A stretch of DNA of 64,000 nucleotides from Sphagnum compactum (GCA_965153455.1 OZ234504.1:620001-684000), one strand, 5' to 3'; numbered from the stretch's first letter, positions 23,801 through 37,394 are shown. Notes: a model not told the origin generated them from the sequence alone. A program made the numbers and translations.

Positions 23801-26800
23801 CTCAAAAAATATTGATAAGCTAATTCACACCCCCAAACTGGGTACAAGAATTGGGGTTGGTTTTCCTACTTGGACTACAGGTTAATATAGATATGTTTGT
23901 AAATATATCATCTCAACAAAGGTCAAGGATTGCACTGATTCATATTTTTTCCTTGTATTTCAGAGACTTAAGTTTCAATCAATTGACTGGGCAGATCCCA
24001 AATGTTAATGGGATACGATGTTTGGAAACACTAAGCTTGTCTTGGAATCAATTGACAACCAATGGCACCCAAGGCCTTGCAACGCTATCATGTTTAACAA
24101 CCTTGTAATATGAGGTTTCACCTTTTAAGGCTTTCGGTAACAAAAGCCATTAGATCATGTTCTTTATCATGTATGTGGTTTTTATGATATTTCTCTTTGT
24201 AGAGGAAACCCCTGCCAGCAAGTCATTATACCTCATCCACCTTCAATTGGCAGGTGTAATGGGCTTTTGCTTGCATAACAAAACAAAGCAAAAATCTCTC
24301 CCACCAGTATATCGCAGTGCCTTTACCATTTTGGCATAAATTTAAAAAAAAATCGTTTTGCCAAACTTTGGAAAAATTATTCATTATTTGTGCCAAAATT
24401 ATAATAAAATCTAAATGTTCAACTGTTGATTTAATCACAAACCTTTCATGACAGTGACTTAAAACTAAAGCAATCTACATGCACTAAACTGCTCCACAAC
24501 ATAACATTGACAAAACCTTGTTTATTATTTTATATAATCATTACATGCCGAAAATTTCAGAATTAAAAAACCAAATGTCAAAGTTAAGATTTCAAATTTA
24601 AATAATTATTCGACAGCTTGTTGCCAAAATGGTAAAGGTACTATGGTAGTAGGTGTTCCATTTCACAAAACACCTACCTTACTGGTGGGAGAGTCAGCCA
24701 GCAATGGAATGCTTGTTGTTGAATGTTCAATGTTTGAATATACAACCCCAAATTTAACATACACTGTAATTGGTCATAAATGTGGATTTTTCATAACTTC
24801 TTGAAATGTTTTTCTTTGTTTAGTTGCTTAATATATTGTCTCATTGTGATGCCCACTGGTTGGAAAAAATTTTGTTGAGAAGCTCTCAGGCATATTTTTA
24901 GATCTAAAGCATTCAATGTTGCTATGCAGGGATTTGTCAAATAATTTGTTCTCTGGACCACCACCCAACCTTCCAACAATGTCACTTCAACATTTGTGAG
25001 ACTATTTCTTAACCTATTTTGCATGATGTCTTTAAAAGATTTTTAAATGCCAGAAATTAGTTGAGAAGCTCTCAGGCATATTTTAAGATCTAAAGCATTC
25101 AATGTTGCTATGCAGGGATTTGTCATTTAATACATTCTCTGGACCACCACCCAACCTTCCAACAATGTCACTTCAATATTTGTGAGACTATTTCTTAACC
25201 TATATTGCATGATGTCTTTAAAAGATTTTTAAATGCCAGAAAGTTAGTTGAGAAGCTCTCAGGCATATTTTAAGATCTAAAGCATTCAATGTTGCTATGC
25301 AGGGATTTGTCATTTAATAAATTCTCTGGACCACCACCCAACCTTCCAACAATGTCACTTCAATATTTGTGAGACTATTTCTTAACCTATATTGCATGAT
25401 GTCTTTAAAAGATTTTTAAATGCCAGAAAGTTAGTTGAGAAGCTCTCAGGCATATTTTAAGATCTAAAGCATTCAATGTTGCTATGCAGGGATTTGTCAA
25501 ATAATTTGTTCTCTGGACCATCACCCAACCTTCCAACAATGTCACTTCAATATTTGTGAGACTATTTCTTAACCTATATTGCATGATGTCTTTAAAAGAT
25601 TTTTAAATGCCAGAAAGTTAGTTGAGAAGCTCTCAGGCATATTTTAAGATCTAAAGCATTCAATGTTGCTATGCAGGGATTTGTCACTTAATAAGTTCTC
25701 TGGACCACCACCTAACCTTACAACAACAACGTCACTTCAATATTTGTGAGACTATTTCTTAACCTATATTGCATGATGTCTTTAAAAGGTTTTTGAATGC
25801 TAGAAAGTTAGCTACATGTGTCATGTTTAGGTTTTGGATAAATTGTCCAATTGAAGCAAGGGAAAACACTCTCTTTGAAATTACACAACTAAGTGAATAA
25901 AAATATAGGATCCCATATATCAATTGGCTGTTGGGTAAAGAATATAATTTAATTCGTTTTATAAATAAAATTACGTTTATTTTCAAAATTCAAACATATT
26001 TCACATAGGGTATGCATTAATAACAAGTATCATAAAATTTCCAAAAAAAACATATATACAAAAGATTTTTAAAGTTAATTGATAATTGGTTCAATAAATA
26101 ATTCTAAAGATTGGGTGTAGTTTATATTGAAGGGTTGTTGGGTGGGGAGCAAGGGACATTTGTGGTTCATTCCCTTTACTTGGAGAAAGTATGAGAAATA
26201 ATGTCATGTTGTGTTGCACTAAATGTATTGAAAAACATGTTATTTTTAAACATTTTATCCTTGTGGTCAATAATGTTTAAATGTTTCATAGTTTCAACTA
26301 AAACTAAGGATTCAAAAAAATATGCACATATCAAATTATGTTGACGATGCTTCAAATATGTGAATATTTCAAAAATTAAATAGTAGGGTTTTCCTTCAAT
26401 ACTCAATGAATGGATGGAACAAGTTTATCACACAATTTGTAGATGATTAGTTTTTGAATTTGCCCTACTTTGGATGTTGTTATCATATAATCTGATTGAA
26501 TACTAATTGCATAATTTTTCAGGAATTTACGTGAGAATAAGTTTGATGGTCCTATAATCTTTGAATCCATCTTCAATAGTCAAACTTCCAACTTGACAGT
26601 GTTGGATCTATCGCAAAACAATTTCAGTGGTATCTTACCTAACATCAGTTTATTTTCATATACTCTACAACATCTGTAAGTTCACCTTCCTTATTCCTAG
26701 TTGGATACATGTGTAATATAAAATTATGAAAAAATTATAGTTGATTTATTTGAATGAAACCCATATTTTTCATATCCTAACTAAGCATGAATTTATTGCA

Positions 26801-29800
26801 TGATATTATTGCATAGATACGCTTTTGGGCATCCTCGTTTGCAGACATTATAATATTACCTCTTCATCAAAATGGGTTTTTGACATTTGTAGTGGTAATT
26901 TGTTGTGTGTGTGTGTGTGGATATGGTGGGTCTACTTGGTGTTCACGTTTAGGTTCACATATAGGATTTGTTCTTAATACATCCAATTTAATGTGGCATG
27001 TGCCAATGACTCCAAATGTGAATAGGATCTTAATGATAGAACCCAATTGCAAGGAAAAAATAGTTTAAACTGAAACTAATTTCCAATCATGAAAACTACT
27101 CCACATTTGATATCTTCCCCACCTAAAGTTCCCGTGGGAGAGGGGGAGGGGGTGGAATAAAAATATGTGAATAAAAATATAAGGTGCAATATATTGGTTG
27201 TTGGATAAAAATTATAAGTTAATTAATTAAGAATCAAAGTACATTTTATTCAAATAATTAATTTAATTACAATGTAAGGTATGTAATAATCTGAAATAAT
27301 ATATTATAATTAGTATAGGGTGGTTTTAATATGTATATATTGAAAAATTAAACAATAATAGGGTGAATAAAAAATAGGTTGGACAATTATTTAATATCCT
27401 TCTAAAAATAGTTGTTTGACGCACATAGATCCCAAATTTTACACTAAGTGTCTTTCCTACACAAGCACTAAAGTTTCACAAGTACATAATCACCTCCGGT
27501 GCACAATAGGTTTAAATATTATGAAACCACCTTGGTGAAACTCTATTTAGTGCTTGTGCTTTCTAATTGTACCATGAGTGTGTTGGGGTGTGATGTCATT
27601 TGGGAGATTTTGATGTGACAAACAAACAAGGTACCTTCTTTAATAAAATGGATTAGAAACAACAATATTAAACAATTCATTCATGTTTTTATCTTGAAAT
27701 CAAATTGACAAAACATGTTCATGTCAATTTAGGGATCTAAGTGATAACTTTTTTGATTCACAACAAGTTCCTACTTGGCTAAGTCAATTTTATCAACTCC
27801 AAACATTGTGAGTACACATCAAGATCCCTATAAACACTTCATTTATATGAATATGAAACTTCAAGTTTTATAAAAATGTCATTTTAATGTTATATGTACC
27901 TATTAGATTGTCCATAATAAACCAAGTCTACATGAAATTGGTTTTTTTTCTTTATGCTTTAGATATTAAAAATTTAATGAACATTGTTAAAATGCTATAA
28001 CAATTAAATTGTAAATCAAGAAGGTAATTGTTTGGGTAACTTCATGACTTGAAAAATCACTTGATCATGTGTATTATTAAGATTCAAGTATGATAACTAC
28101 TTTTGATAAATATTAATATTATTTATGGGATGTTAGTTATACATGTTCATTGCAATTAATAATGATTTTAAGTTTGGATATGACAAAATCTAATGCAACT
28201 CACCTACTACCAATATTTTACTGACATTTAAGGTTGAAAACAAAGTGCTTTTGAGATATTTAAGAAATAATGTTTGATCATATACAAAACACAAGCAAAA
28301 ATTTCAAAGTCTTAGATATTGTGACAATTGCAGAGCATTACAAGGATGTAACTTATTCGGTTCATTTCCATATGAAGTGACTTCCTTTCGACAATTGCAA
28401 AGCATGTAAGAAGTTTTCAACCTTTGAAAAATGGTTGAAAATGTTTACGTCCAATAAAACAAAGAATAAATCTACAAAATCACATCCTTAATGTTCTAAC
28501 TTTTTATATTGCAAAATTGTAATTCATTGAAATACATTTGAACACTTATTTATAATCCTCATACCTTATACTATGATACATTTTACCATAATACCCATTC
28601 TCAAAATGAAAAATAATAATTTGCAAAAATAAGGCATCTATTTTATGAAGGGAATGAAATATGATTATAAATATCCTCCACAAAGTTTTGACCTTAATAT
28701 GGTTTAAAGTAACTACTTGTTATATTTGTTAAACTGGTTTTCGTAAGTAATATTACTAAGACTTAACAAGATGAATTGATCTCCATAACCAATAATTGCA
28801 AGGCAACCATGTCAAGTCCTTTTTATTGGGCGTTTGACTTCAAGTGCCTTGGACTAAAACATATTTTTCTCTATTTTATGCTTTCAGAAATCTTGGAAAC
28901 AACAAGTTTAATGGGACCTTAGCCATAGAAAACATATCAAGGTTGAATATCATGCCCGATGGTAGTGATTCTCATCCTTTAGAATACATTAACATCACAA
29001 ATAACCATATTTCAAATGTTGAATATGATGACAATGACATATCTTATGGGATCACTATTATCATGTAAGTACATATTTTCATCAAATATTCATTTTTCAT
29101 GTCATTCCATTTTGTGATTTATGTGGTCTAAACATTCAATATCAAGGATTACATATTTGTAGATTGTCATAATACAATTAATTGATGATGGAATGTATTT
29201 AATTAATTCACTTATAGTTTTATCTATTTGAAGTTGAATGAAATGACCTATTAAGCTAAAATAAAAGTTCTTTATTTTTGTAGTGTATTTTTGTAATCCA
29301 TGTTCGATACATATCTATCTAGTACCCAGACATAGTCATTATTTATCTTTGCAACCTTGCAGGCTTGAAAACAACCCATATTGTTCAGGATCATTGCAAA
29401 CAAATGGGCAAAGATGCTATTGCTCACAAATTTGTTTAATCATTTTTGGTTGGTATTTTCTTCCATTGCAAAACTCATAAATTGAAAAAAGAAAAATGAT
29501 ACGTTATATATTATTTTCTTTCCGTTGCAAAATTTTAATTCTAATATTCATATATAAATATTTGCAATATATTCAAAAATATTTTATATGTAAAGTTGTT
29601 TTGCAATATAATTTTGTACATTGAAAATGATTCAATTCCAAATGTGTTAATCAATCCATCACTCATACTTCTACTAACATGGATAATATTTCAAAATTAA
29701 ACTCATGTGTACGCTTGTGATTGTTATTAAATGAGATGAAAACATGCATTAAAAGAAATGCACCACATGTAAATACAAATTTTTCAAAAAGATTATAGTT

Positions 29801-32657
29801 TATGACAATCTTGTTGGTCAAGAAGCTTGAAACAATTAAACTCATACATATGTGGGTTTGTTTTTTGTAGGTGATAGTAATAAAAACAAGATTGAGGTGA
29901 TTTTAATATCTACGCTTGTAAGTGGTAGTATACTCACACTTGTGATTGTCATCACAATTTATTTGTTTTGGAGAAGTAAACGAGAACAACGATGTCTTCT
30001 ACTTCAAATTCATGAAAGTAAGTGAATTTGTCCATGCAAAGTCAAATTTTGTCCATAGTGATTCTCTAATCAATGTTACATTCTTATAAATTTCACATTT
30101 ATCACAATGTGTTTAATGTACTAGTAATTTACAACACATCTTCTAATTTTGATGAAACATACATGCATATTTATGTATTTCCATGTTATTATATATATAT
30201 ATATATATATTGATTTCCATTAGCATCAAATGTGACATGACAAGGACTTTAAACCATAAATTTTGCTATTTTATAGAATTTGCAGAATTTGAAGTTCAAC
30301 CCACAATCTTTGGATATAATGAATTAAAAGTTGCTACTAGAGATTTTCATCCAACTATGAAGCTAGGTCAAGGGAGCTTTGGCGTTGTTTACAAGGTTTA
30401 CTTTCAACACACATGACATGTATCATCAACTTATTTTTAATTGAAATGTTTGTGAGGATTAATTTTCATATATTTGAACAATTATGCATCATTTTTGTGA
30501 TTGTGTACCATGCATTAGTTTTGGAAACGTAAATTTTATGCAAGGGATGTTCTAACATTATTGATTCAATGGGAAACTCGTGGATTTATTTGAAATATTA
30601 TGCCCATGATCATCATCAAGAAAAATGTTTTCATTTTGTTACTAGGGAATACTTGCAAATGGGATTGAAGTGGCAATAAAGCAATTGTTGATCAAAACTC
30701 AACAAAATATTGATGAATTTCTAAATGAAGTTGTCATTATCACTGGAGTGAAACATCGAAACTTGGTGAAATTGAAAGGATGTTGCTTACGTGATAACAA
30801 AAGGCTTTTGGTGTATGAATATCTTGAAAACGGTGACCTAGCAAAAGTATTATTCGGTAAGTTTGTTAACATTGACAAATATCTCAATACTTTTATATGT
30901 TTTTACATGTTTTTTCACAGTTGTATTTTATAATATATGGATGTTCATTTTTGTATTATGCATTTTTCATTAATTAATATTCATGTCCAAATATATTTAT
31001 ATATGGTTTAATGTCCAAATATATTTATATATGGTTTAAGGAGGTACCTAACTTTCAAATTTTGAAGGCCTCAATAAAAAAAATGGAAGAAGGCAAGTTA
31101 AAAAATGTGAAAATTACATGCTTTAATTACAAAAATGACCTTTGTGATGTTTTCTAGAGCGTAATGGTGTTGACATTTCATTTTGGCCAACAAGATTCAA
31201 CATATGTTTAGGAATTGCTCATGGGTTATTTTATCTTCACGAGATTGCTCAACCACGAATCATACATCGAGACATCAAAGCAAGTAATATTTTGCTCGAT
31301 AAAAGGTTGCAACCAAAAATTGCAGATTTTGGGTTGGCCCTTTTATTTCCAGACGATAAAACACATATTAGCACATTGCATGTTGCGGGCACAAGGTATT
31401 GTATTGATTTAATTTCAACATTTTTTTAGAATTGAATATTTTTTTTGAACAAATGGTGATTACAAAAAATATATTCATGTGCCATCATTAATTATTTTCA
31501 TTTAAATATTTATTTATGATTGAATATATAGTATAAATTCCCAAAATATTGGCATAAATTATGCAAACTATAGTGATATAATTGCATTCAAAATACATTG
31601 AACTATATATGCACTTTCATTCGATGTGTTAATTTGTGCAGGGGATATTTAGCACCTGAATATGCAACTTGTGGCCAACTCACTATAAAAGCAGATGTTT
31701 ATAGCTTTGGGGTTCTAATTCTTGAAATTATAAGCGGAAGAAAGAGTATTGATCATGAGTTGCCACCAAATGATACATATCTTTTAGAAAAAGTAAGGTT
31801 TAATTTAACTCATGTCTCACTTGTGAAATGTGTTCAAATGTCAATTAAATCAAATATATAGCTTTTGTTTAATTGTTCAAACAATCAATGAATGTTCTAT
31901 AATGTTATATATATATGTAAAATTTTCTTTAGCATAATTTGATATATATCTATGATATGTTTAATGTAAAATGTTCACATGTCATAATTAAGTTGATGTG
32001 AGTGGGAAAATTTTATTCATTTAATCTTGACCTTTAATTGCATTATTTTATAATGAATTTGCTAATTGAATAAAAATGAAAACTTTGATTTCACGTATTG
32101 GAATGTTTTCAACTAAAATAATGTTTTTCTAGCTTTGAACAAAAAAAAATACAAATAGTATCAAGAAAATAATGAATTTAATCTAATATGCTTAGAATGA
32201 CAACATTAAAAACACCCAAAAAATTCATTTGAATAAAGTTTTGAACTATTTCTAGATGCAAAATTGACCAAGGAATGTGTTTATATAGGTTTGGAGACTA
32301 CACAATGAAGGTAATTTGATCAACATTGTTGATCAAACGCTTCATTTATGTAATGATGAAGTGATTCAAGCACAACAACTATTAAACATAGCTCTTTTGT
32401 GTTTGTTAAATGAAGGAGAGAAACGACCCTCAATGGGTCATGTCATGGCAATGTTACAAGGGGAAGTGGAACCAGAACGTGTAGAAAATGAACTCAAGTT
32501 AGGGAAATCAATTATGAAATCAATCAAAACATCATTTTCCGGTATAAGATCTGCATTTGAAATTTCTAGTACACCAGAAGGATTGGAAAGTAGTTCACAA
32601 TTGTTATCCAATGATTCCAATATTAGTGTGAACCAAAAAGAAATTGAATCTATCTAG
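20792..32657 (+). CDS. LRR receptor-like serine/threonine kinase, copy B (22 exons, about 916 aa)
   Basis: Probable plasma-membrane receptor kinase. Exons: 20792-20888 (ATG, signal peptide [20 protein letters not shown]), 21697-21877 (N-cap, PGWT and PWKGVLC), 22477-22548, 22780-22854, 23126-23194, 23964-24104, five copies at 24930-24995, 25116-25181, 25303-25368, 25490-25555 and 25677-25745, then 26523-26675, 27733-27807, 28334-28405, 28888-29064, 29363-29433 (Cys-rich tail CYCSQIC), 29871-30017 (transmembrane helix), 30277-30395, 30646-30856, 31158-31395, 31642-31792 and 32289-32657 (stop TAG). Lengths total 2,751 nt, a multiple of three, and every intron phase matches. The ectodomain order and the segment before the tail ([13 protein letters not shown]...NNPYC) resemble LRR-VIII-1/HPCA1-like receptors. 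The kinase resembles the LRR-VIII-2/DUF26 side. No malectin domain is present. Ligand unknown. The first intron and the small last LRR-tail donor (GTTTAA) are the least certain joins. Confidence 0.87.
24297..24694. repeat. Imperfect inverted repeat in the intron before the exon array
   Basis: CTCTCCCACCAGTA and TACCTTTACCATTTTGGCA-like blocks near 24297-24340 recur in inverted orientation near 24615-24694. This could fold back as a stem with a loop of about 280 bp, and may be an old MITE. No clear target duplication was seen. Confidence 0.5.
24873..25812 (+). repeat. Five-unit tandem array, each unit carrying one LRR exon
   Basis: Units of 186-187 bp repeat head to tail. Each has intron sequence starting TTGAGAAGCTCTCAGGC, an acceptor CTATGCAG, an LRR exon and a GTGAG donor. 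Exon starts are 24930, 25116, 25303, 25490 and 25677. The first four exons are 66 nt and the last is 69. All keep phase 2 on both sides and have no stop. Exons encode [24 protein letters not shown] repeats. Copy A has one equivalent exon (10126-10194). If all five are spliced in, the ectodomain gains four LRRs. Confidence 0.93.
29871..30017 (+). other. Transmembrane exon of copy B
   Basis: The exon encodes a polar stretch (DSNKNKIE), about 22 hydrophobic residues ([11 protein letters not shown]...[10 protein letters not shown]), then a basic stop-transfer segment (RSKREQR). This fixes the ectodomain as extracellular and the kinase as cytosolic. Flanking splice sites are TTTTTTGTAG and GTAAGTG. 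Confidence 0.88.
30277..32657 (+). other. Protein kinase domain of copy B (five exons)
   Basis: The domain begins after [13 protein letters not shown]. It shows the glycine loop [10 protein letters not shown], the lysine in VAIKQL, the helix-C glutamate in [18 protein letters not shown], the DFG in IADFGLAL, and [10 protein letters not shown] before [17 protein letters not shown]. All catalytic positions are present, and HRD makes it an RD kinase. It should therefore be active on serine/threonine. A Ser/Glu-rich tail of about 50 residues follows. The APEY loop and the KLKGCC and [15 protein letters not shown] stretches are typical of LRR-VIII-2/DUF26-like kinases, whereas VIII-1 kinases have DPEYY. 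Confidence 0.9.
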
Positions 32658-35600
32658 CATGGAGCTTAACCTTGTATCAAGTACACAATGGAATAATAAC
32701 ACATAAACAATCAAACATTCAAGAAACTTAAATCTACACTTAATGATTAGTATGTAATATTGGTCCTATTTTGGATAATATGAAAATGATATTTGTGAAT
32801 GTTGGTAACCATTTCAAAACGATTTGATGACTTTCAATTATTTTAATCATTTATTATGTTATGTCAAATATGAAGAAATTTAGTTGAATTATGATATATC
32901 ATAATTCAATTTCTTTATTTCCTTAAGAATTAGAATTATGATTTGTGGTTATATTCCAATGACGAAATTTTGAAAAGCTTGTATATGGGTGATTTTGCAT
33001 AATCTTTCGTAGGCTCATAGAATTTACTGTATGGTTGTCCTGGACAATTTTAGGGACAATTCTAGAGACAACTTATAACTACTTCATCATTTTCCAACTT
33101 AATTACCTCATTTCTTAAAACTACTTTACTCCTTTCCCCTACCCACTAGTAGGGATATGAAAAAAAATTCTATGTTTATTTTCAAGCTTAACTACCTCAT
33201 TTTTTTAATAACTACCTCCCTCTTTCATCTTACCCAACATGGATATAATGTTTAATACAAAATTAAATTTGAAAATTGATTGTCAACTTGAAAAAGAAGA
33301 CATCTATAAAAAATATTGCAACATATGTACACCAAATATATAGTAATGGACTTTTGAAGTTGAAAAATATGGATTGTTTTATTGTTTGTGCCTCTATATA
33401 CATGCATTTTTGTGAATGAATTTTATTTGGGACATATTATAGGGATTCGATATATGATATGTTAAAACAAAAAGAACATATGTGCATAAGAAATACTAGA
33501 AAAAAGTTAACCAAAACAAAGTTATGAACTTTTGAATGGCCTAAAATGAGCCATATTTTCATAAGTCCATATCATAATAATTTTTGGGTGGATTTCAATT
33601 TTTATTTTGTTAACATGTACATTAAAAAATTGTTTAAAATGAATATTTTTCACATGGACTTTTTAGTTCATTAATCACCATGTAATTCTGCATTAAATTA
33701 ATGATATCAAAATAAATTGTCATTTTAACACTACCATATGGATTTTTAGGGAGTGGAGTCACCTTAAAATGCATACACCTGCTAATCTTATTAAGCATTT
33801 CACACATGCATCTCATAACAACAAAACATGAAATCTACCCATCTTCCTATAGATTTGTCCGAGGAAGTTGTACAAAGAGAAATTGAGAACCCAAACATCC
33901 CACTGACATTGTATCTTGATAATCTCAAAGCTCTTTAAACATAAATCAATTCCCTTTAGAGCTCCCACAGATGTGGGTACTCATTCCCATCAACATAAAA
34001 GCCCATTACATCCACAAGAACATGACATATGCCCACAACATATTGAATTGCCATGAAAACCACTCTTGAAACCCCTTTAAATCTTCATCATCTTCCTTAA
34101 TCAATACCTAAATTATACATCTAACATATTTACCTTCTGAGAGAGCTATGGGGCAATGGAGATACAAAGCCCTTATAAAAAATTCCTAATGACAATCGGG
34201 CATTCATCCCTCACAAAACAACTGGCAGGCATATTTTTCAAGTTCTACAACCTAAACATAAACACTCCAAACTTAAAAACTTAAACAATCATCCTTCAAC
34301 AAAATGTCTAACATAGAACTTAATTTCTTGGGTGAAAGCATGGTAAAATATACTAATTGGTGATCCCTACTAATAAGTAAAAGTAGATTTGGAATCTTTT
34401 GCATTTTAGGCATTTAGTCATGCCATAAATTTAGGGGTGTACTTATCATACTAAATAAACCATATATGATCATACTTAATGTATATTATTATTATCACTT
34501 ATTTGTTTATTTATTGAAAGTTTATTACTTTGGCTAATATTGCACATTTTCCAAATCAAACCATTCAAATGATGTGTTATTAATGTTTGAGCCATTATGC
34601 ACCTTGATACACATTTTTTGGAATTTGAATTTTTGAATTATGACAATGTGAAGCCCCTTAAAAGTAAGTTTTTTAAAAATTCAGATTTGGCATCCAAAAC
34701 ATGTTTTTTGATATGATACTAAAGTGCATTTACATGTGTTTGATTCATCAAATCATGCCCCAAACCCTTTCAAAATGCAACATATGAGTGCAATTTTCAA
34801 ATTAAATTTTTTGACCTACTTTCAATTTACTTTTTCATAATGAAACAAATTCGCAAATTTTGCAAAGTAGATTAAAAATAGGTTTAAAAAAGGTTGATAC
34901 AACTTTTGAAAATTTCAAAAACTTCAACATTTCACATTTGATGCCCTCATGTACTTCAAAAACATAATCTCTTGAGGCATCACCTTCTAATGTATTTATC
35001 ACAAATTTGTGTTTTTTTACTTGTGAGGACTATTTTTTTGGTATATTTTAACATGTTTTCACCCTCTTAGCAATAGAAGCCTAGGTCTTGTATATATGGC
35101 TTTGTTCGCTCTTCATAATGCACTATGTCCAAATATAGGTCAACACACTAAATTGATCAATGTTAAATGTTGTCCAAACCATGAAGAATGCAAACTAAAA
35201 ATCATAACTTGTAAACAACAAAACAACACAAAAACATAATTAAAAAAAAAGGGGATAATGGTTCTTTCCAATTTTCATGATCACCAACTATCTCTAATTT
35301 TGGCACTTTGTGCTAATCCAAATTCGTGCAATACTTCATCCATTAAATCATTTCTTCATCCAAACTTCCATTTGAGCTTTATTCACACAACAAAAACCCA
35401 AACACAAGTTTAGGTTATAGAACAACATTGTTCTATACTTGTGGTTTCTTTAAACATGGGTGATTAATTTGATGACCAGATTAGGATGGGTTTTGTGTAC
35501 ATAATAGTAGTAAAACCGATCCTGATTCTTTAAAGTAGTTCCACATTTGGGATATTGGCAACTTTGGGCGAGAGAACTAGCATGGAAATATCCATGGACC

Positions 35601-37394
35601 TTATAAAAAATCTACAAAAAAGTGACACAATTTCATGATGAAAATTAGGGAAGAAACATGAAAAGAAATTTAACCACTAAAAAACGGGCCCTTTATGAAT
35701 GTGCACACCTTTAACAGATTGCAAAAAACCCTGTTTGATGTAAAATGTGTAGCTTGTTGATCTTGTAGACCAACAAACAAATATAGGACTGAAATTATGT
35801 ATGTTTATTACATATATATGGAAATTTATGTTTTTGTTCACATAAATATTTTTTCACATTTCTATTTTCTATGTACAAATATCATGTAATAATCATCATC
35901 TTATCATGGATTCTACACACTCACAACCCAAAAACCTTTAAAGATTAAAATTTCAATATCATTTCTCAATTTTATTTTATGAAACTTTATACTCATACAA
36001 CAACTTGTTCTCATAAAATGAAAGTGTTTTCAAAGGTCACAAACACACACTTATATGTTAACCAAAAGGAAACTAAACAAGAATTTTTTTAGTGTTTACA
36101 CATTACATGGCTCTTCATGTGATTCAATATGCACATTAATGTGGCAAAAACTTTTCACATGAATTATCATGTATGAGTCAATGCACATTAATTGAAATTA
36201 TGACCAAACTATAATTAAATTATGAAATTTAGCACCAAGAAAATTACCAAACTAAACCCATAAATAATTACATAAATAATAATTACATCAAGTTACAATA
36301 TTAGTTTGTATCTTTGACATGAGTTTCTTTGGATTGATAATAAATATTAACAGAAAATTTCTCTATGTTTGTGACATCTTTGTAGACCATAAATACATTG
36401 CACAAAAATTAAGGTTAGAATTTGAGTCAATATTCTTACATTGCATAAGAACAATTTTGCTTCTACTTGGTGTTTAGGCTTGTAACTGAATTTTTGGAAT
36501 TTCTCACATGTAACATTGCTTATTTGATAATTTGCAAACCCCACCAATAATCATGAATAGGAGAGGTGAGAGACTAACGTAATACCTTTTCAGGTTCAAC
36601 ATTATTGTGTCGAATAATTAACATAATTTGAAGTATCTGTTTCAGCAGCACAGTTTTTGATTTTGAAAATTTTGAGATATAATGAATAAATACAGTAAAA
36701 TAACAAATTCTTTCATGGAATATATGCTGTACTTTAGGTTAGACTACTGAAAAGAAATTTGCGGTAGGTGAGGAGGGCCCTGGTTCAAATCTGGTTGCCC
36801 ATACTGAATTTTCAAGTTTTGTCGACAAAATTGAAATAATATAATTAATGCCCAAGCTGAAAAGGTCCTATGGTACTTAGTAGCAAACTTACATGGACCA
36901 ATTGATAGATTCAAAAAAGTGAGAGACTAGTAATAGCAAACTACCTGGACCAATCAATCTATCCAGAGCATGTGTTGGAATGTGGAGTGACTTTTGCCAA
37001 CCTCAACATCTTGTGCAAAAATGTTGACCTAAAGTTATTTTAGGGAGCAATAGATGGAAGAATTTACCATTCTTCATCCAAAACGTGTTGTGAAGTGTCT
37101 TGGGGGGCGAGGGGTGGGGGGAAGATTTGACTGTTCCCCAATCCAGAGCATCTGCACCAGAGCACTTCACAGCATGTACTGAATGAAGTTCGGCACAAAA
37201 TAATTATGCAAAAAGGTCTAGCTGAAAAAAGGAAATTTTAAAAATTAAAAATTGCTAAAATTGTTGAAAATTAAACTCCCAACTTGTGAAAAAATGATTC
37301 TTATCTCAACCATTGGGCTACTATTACAAATACACACTACTTGATTTGCTTTGCATATTTATTCACTGACTGTTGAAATTCTGAGAAATTAAAT
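32658..37394. other. AT-rich intergenic, no gene supported
   Basis: About 4.7 kb without a supportable exon. It probably contains the 3' UTR of the receptor kinase in its first few hundred bases. A weak duplication of about 85 bp (ACTTAATTACCTCATTTCTT and AGCTTAACTACCTCATTTTT) lies at 33,098-33,240. A minus-strand TAGCCCAATGG near 37,310 looks like a polymerase III A box. Confidence 0.5.

Noticed and set aside
23470-23840. Possible inverted ends (CAGTGTGGGTTGG and CAGTTTGGGGGTG) in an intron of copy B
   Set aside because: The match is short and the 8-bp flanks (GTTTTTAC and GGTACAAG) do not agree.
37098-37121. G-rich run considered as a G-quadruplex
   Set aside because: Only three G-runs are separated by loops, so a standard four-run quadruplex with triplets is not satisfied.
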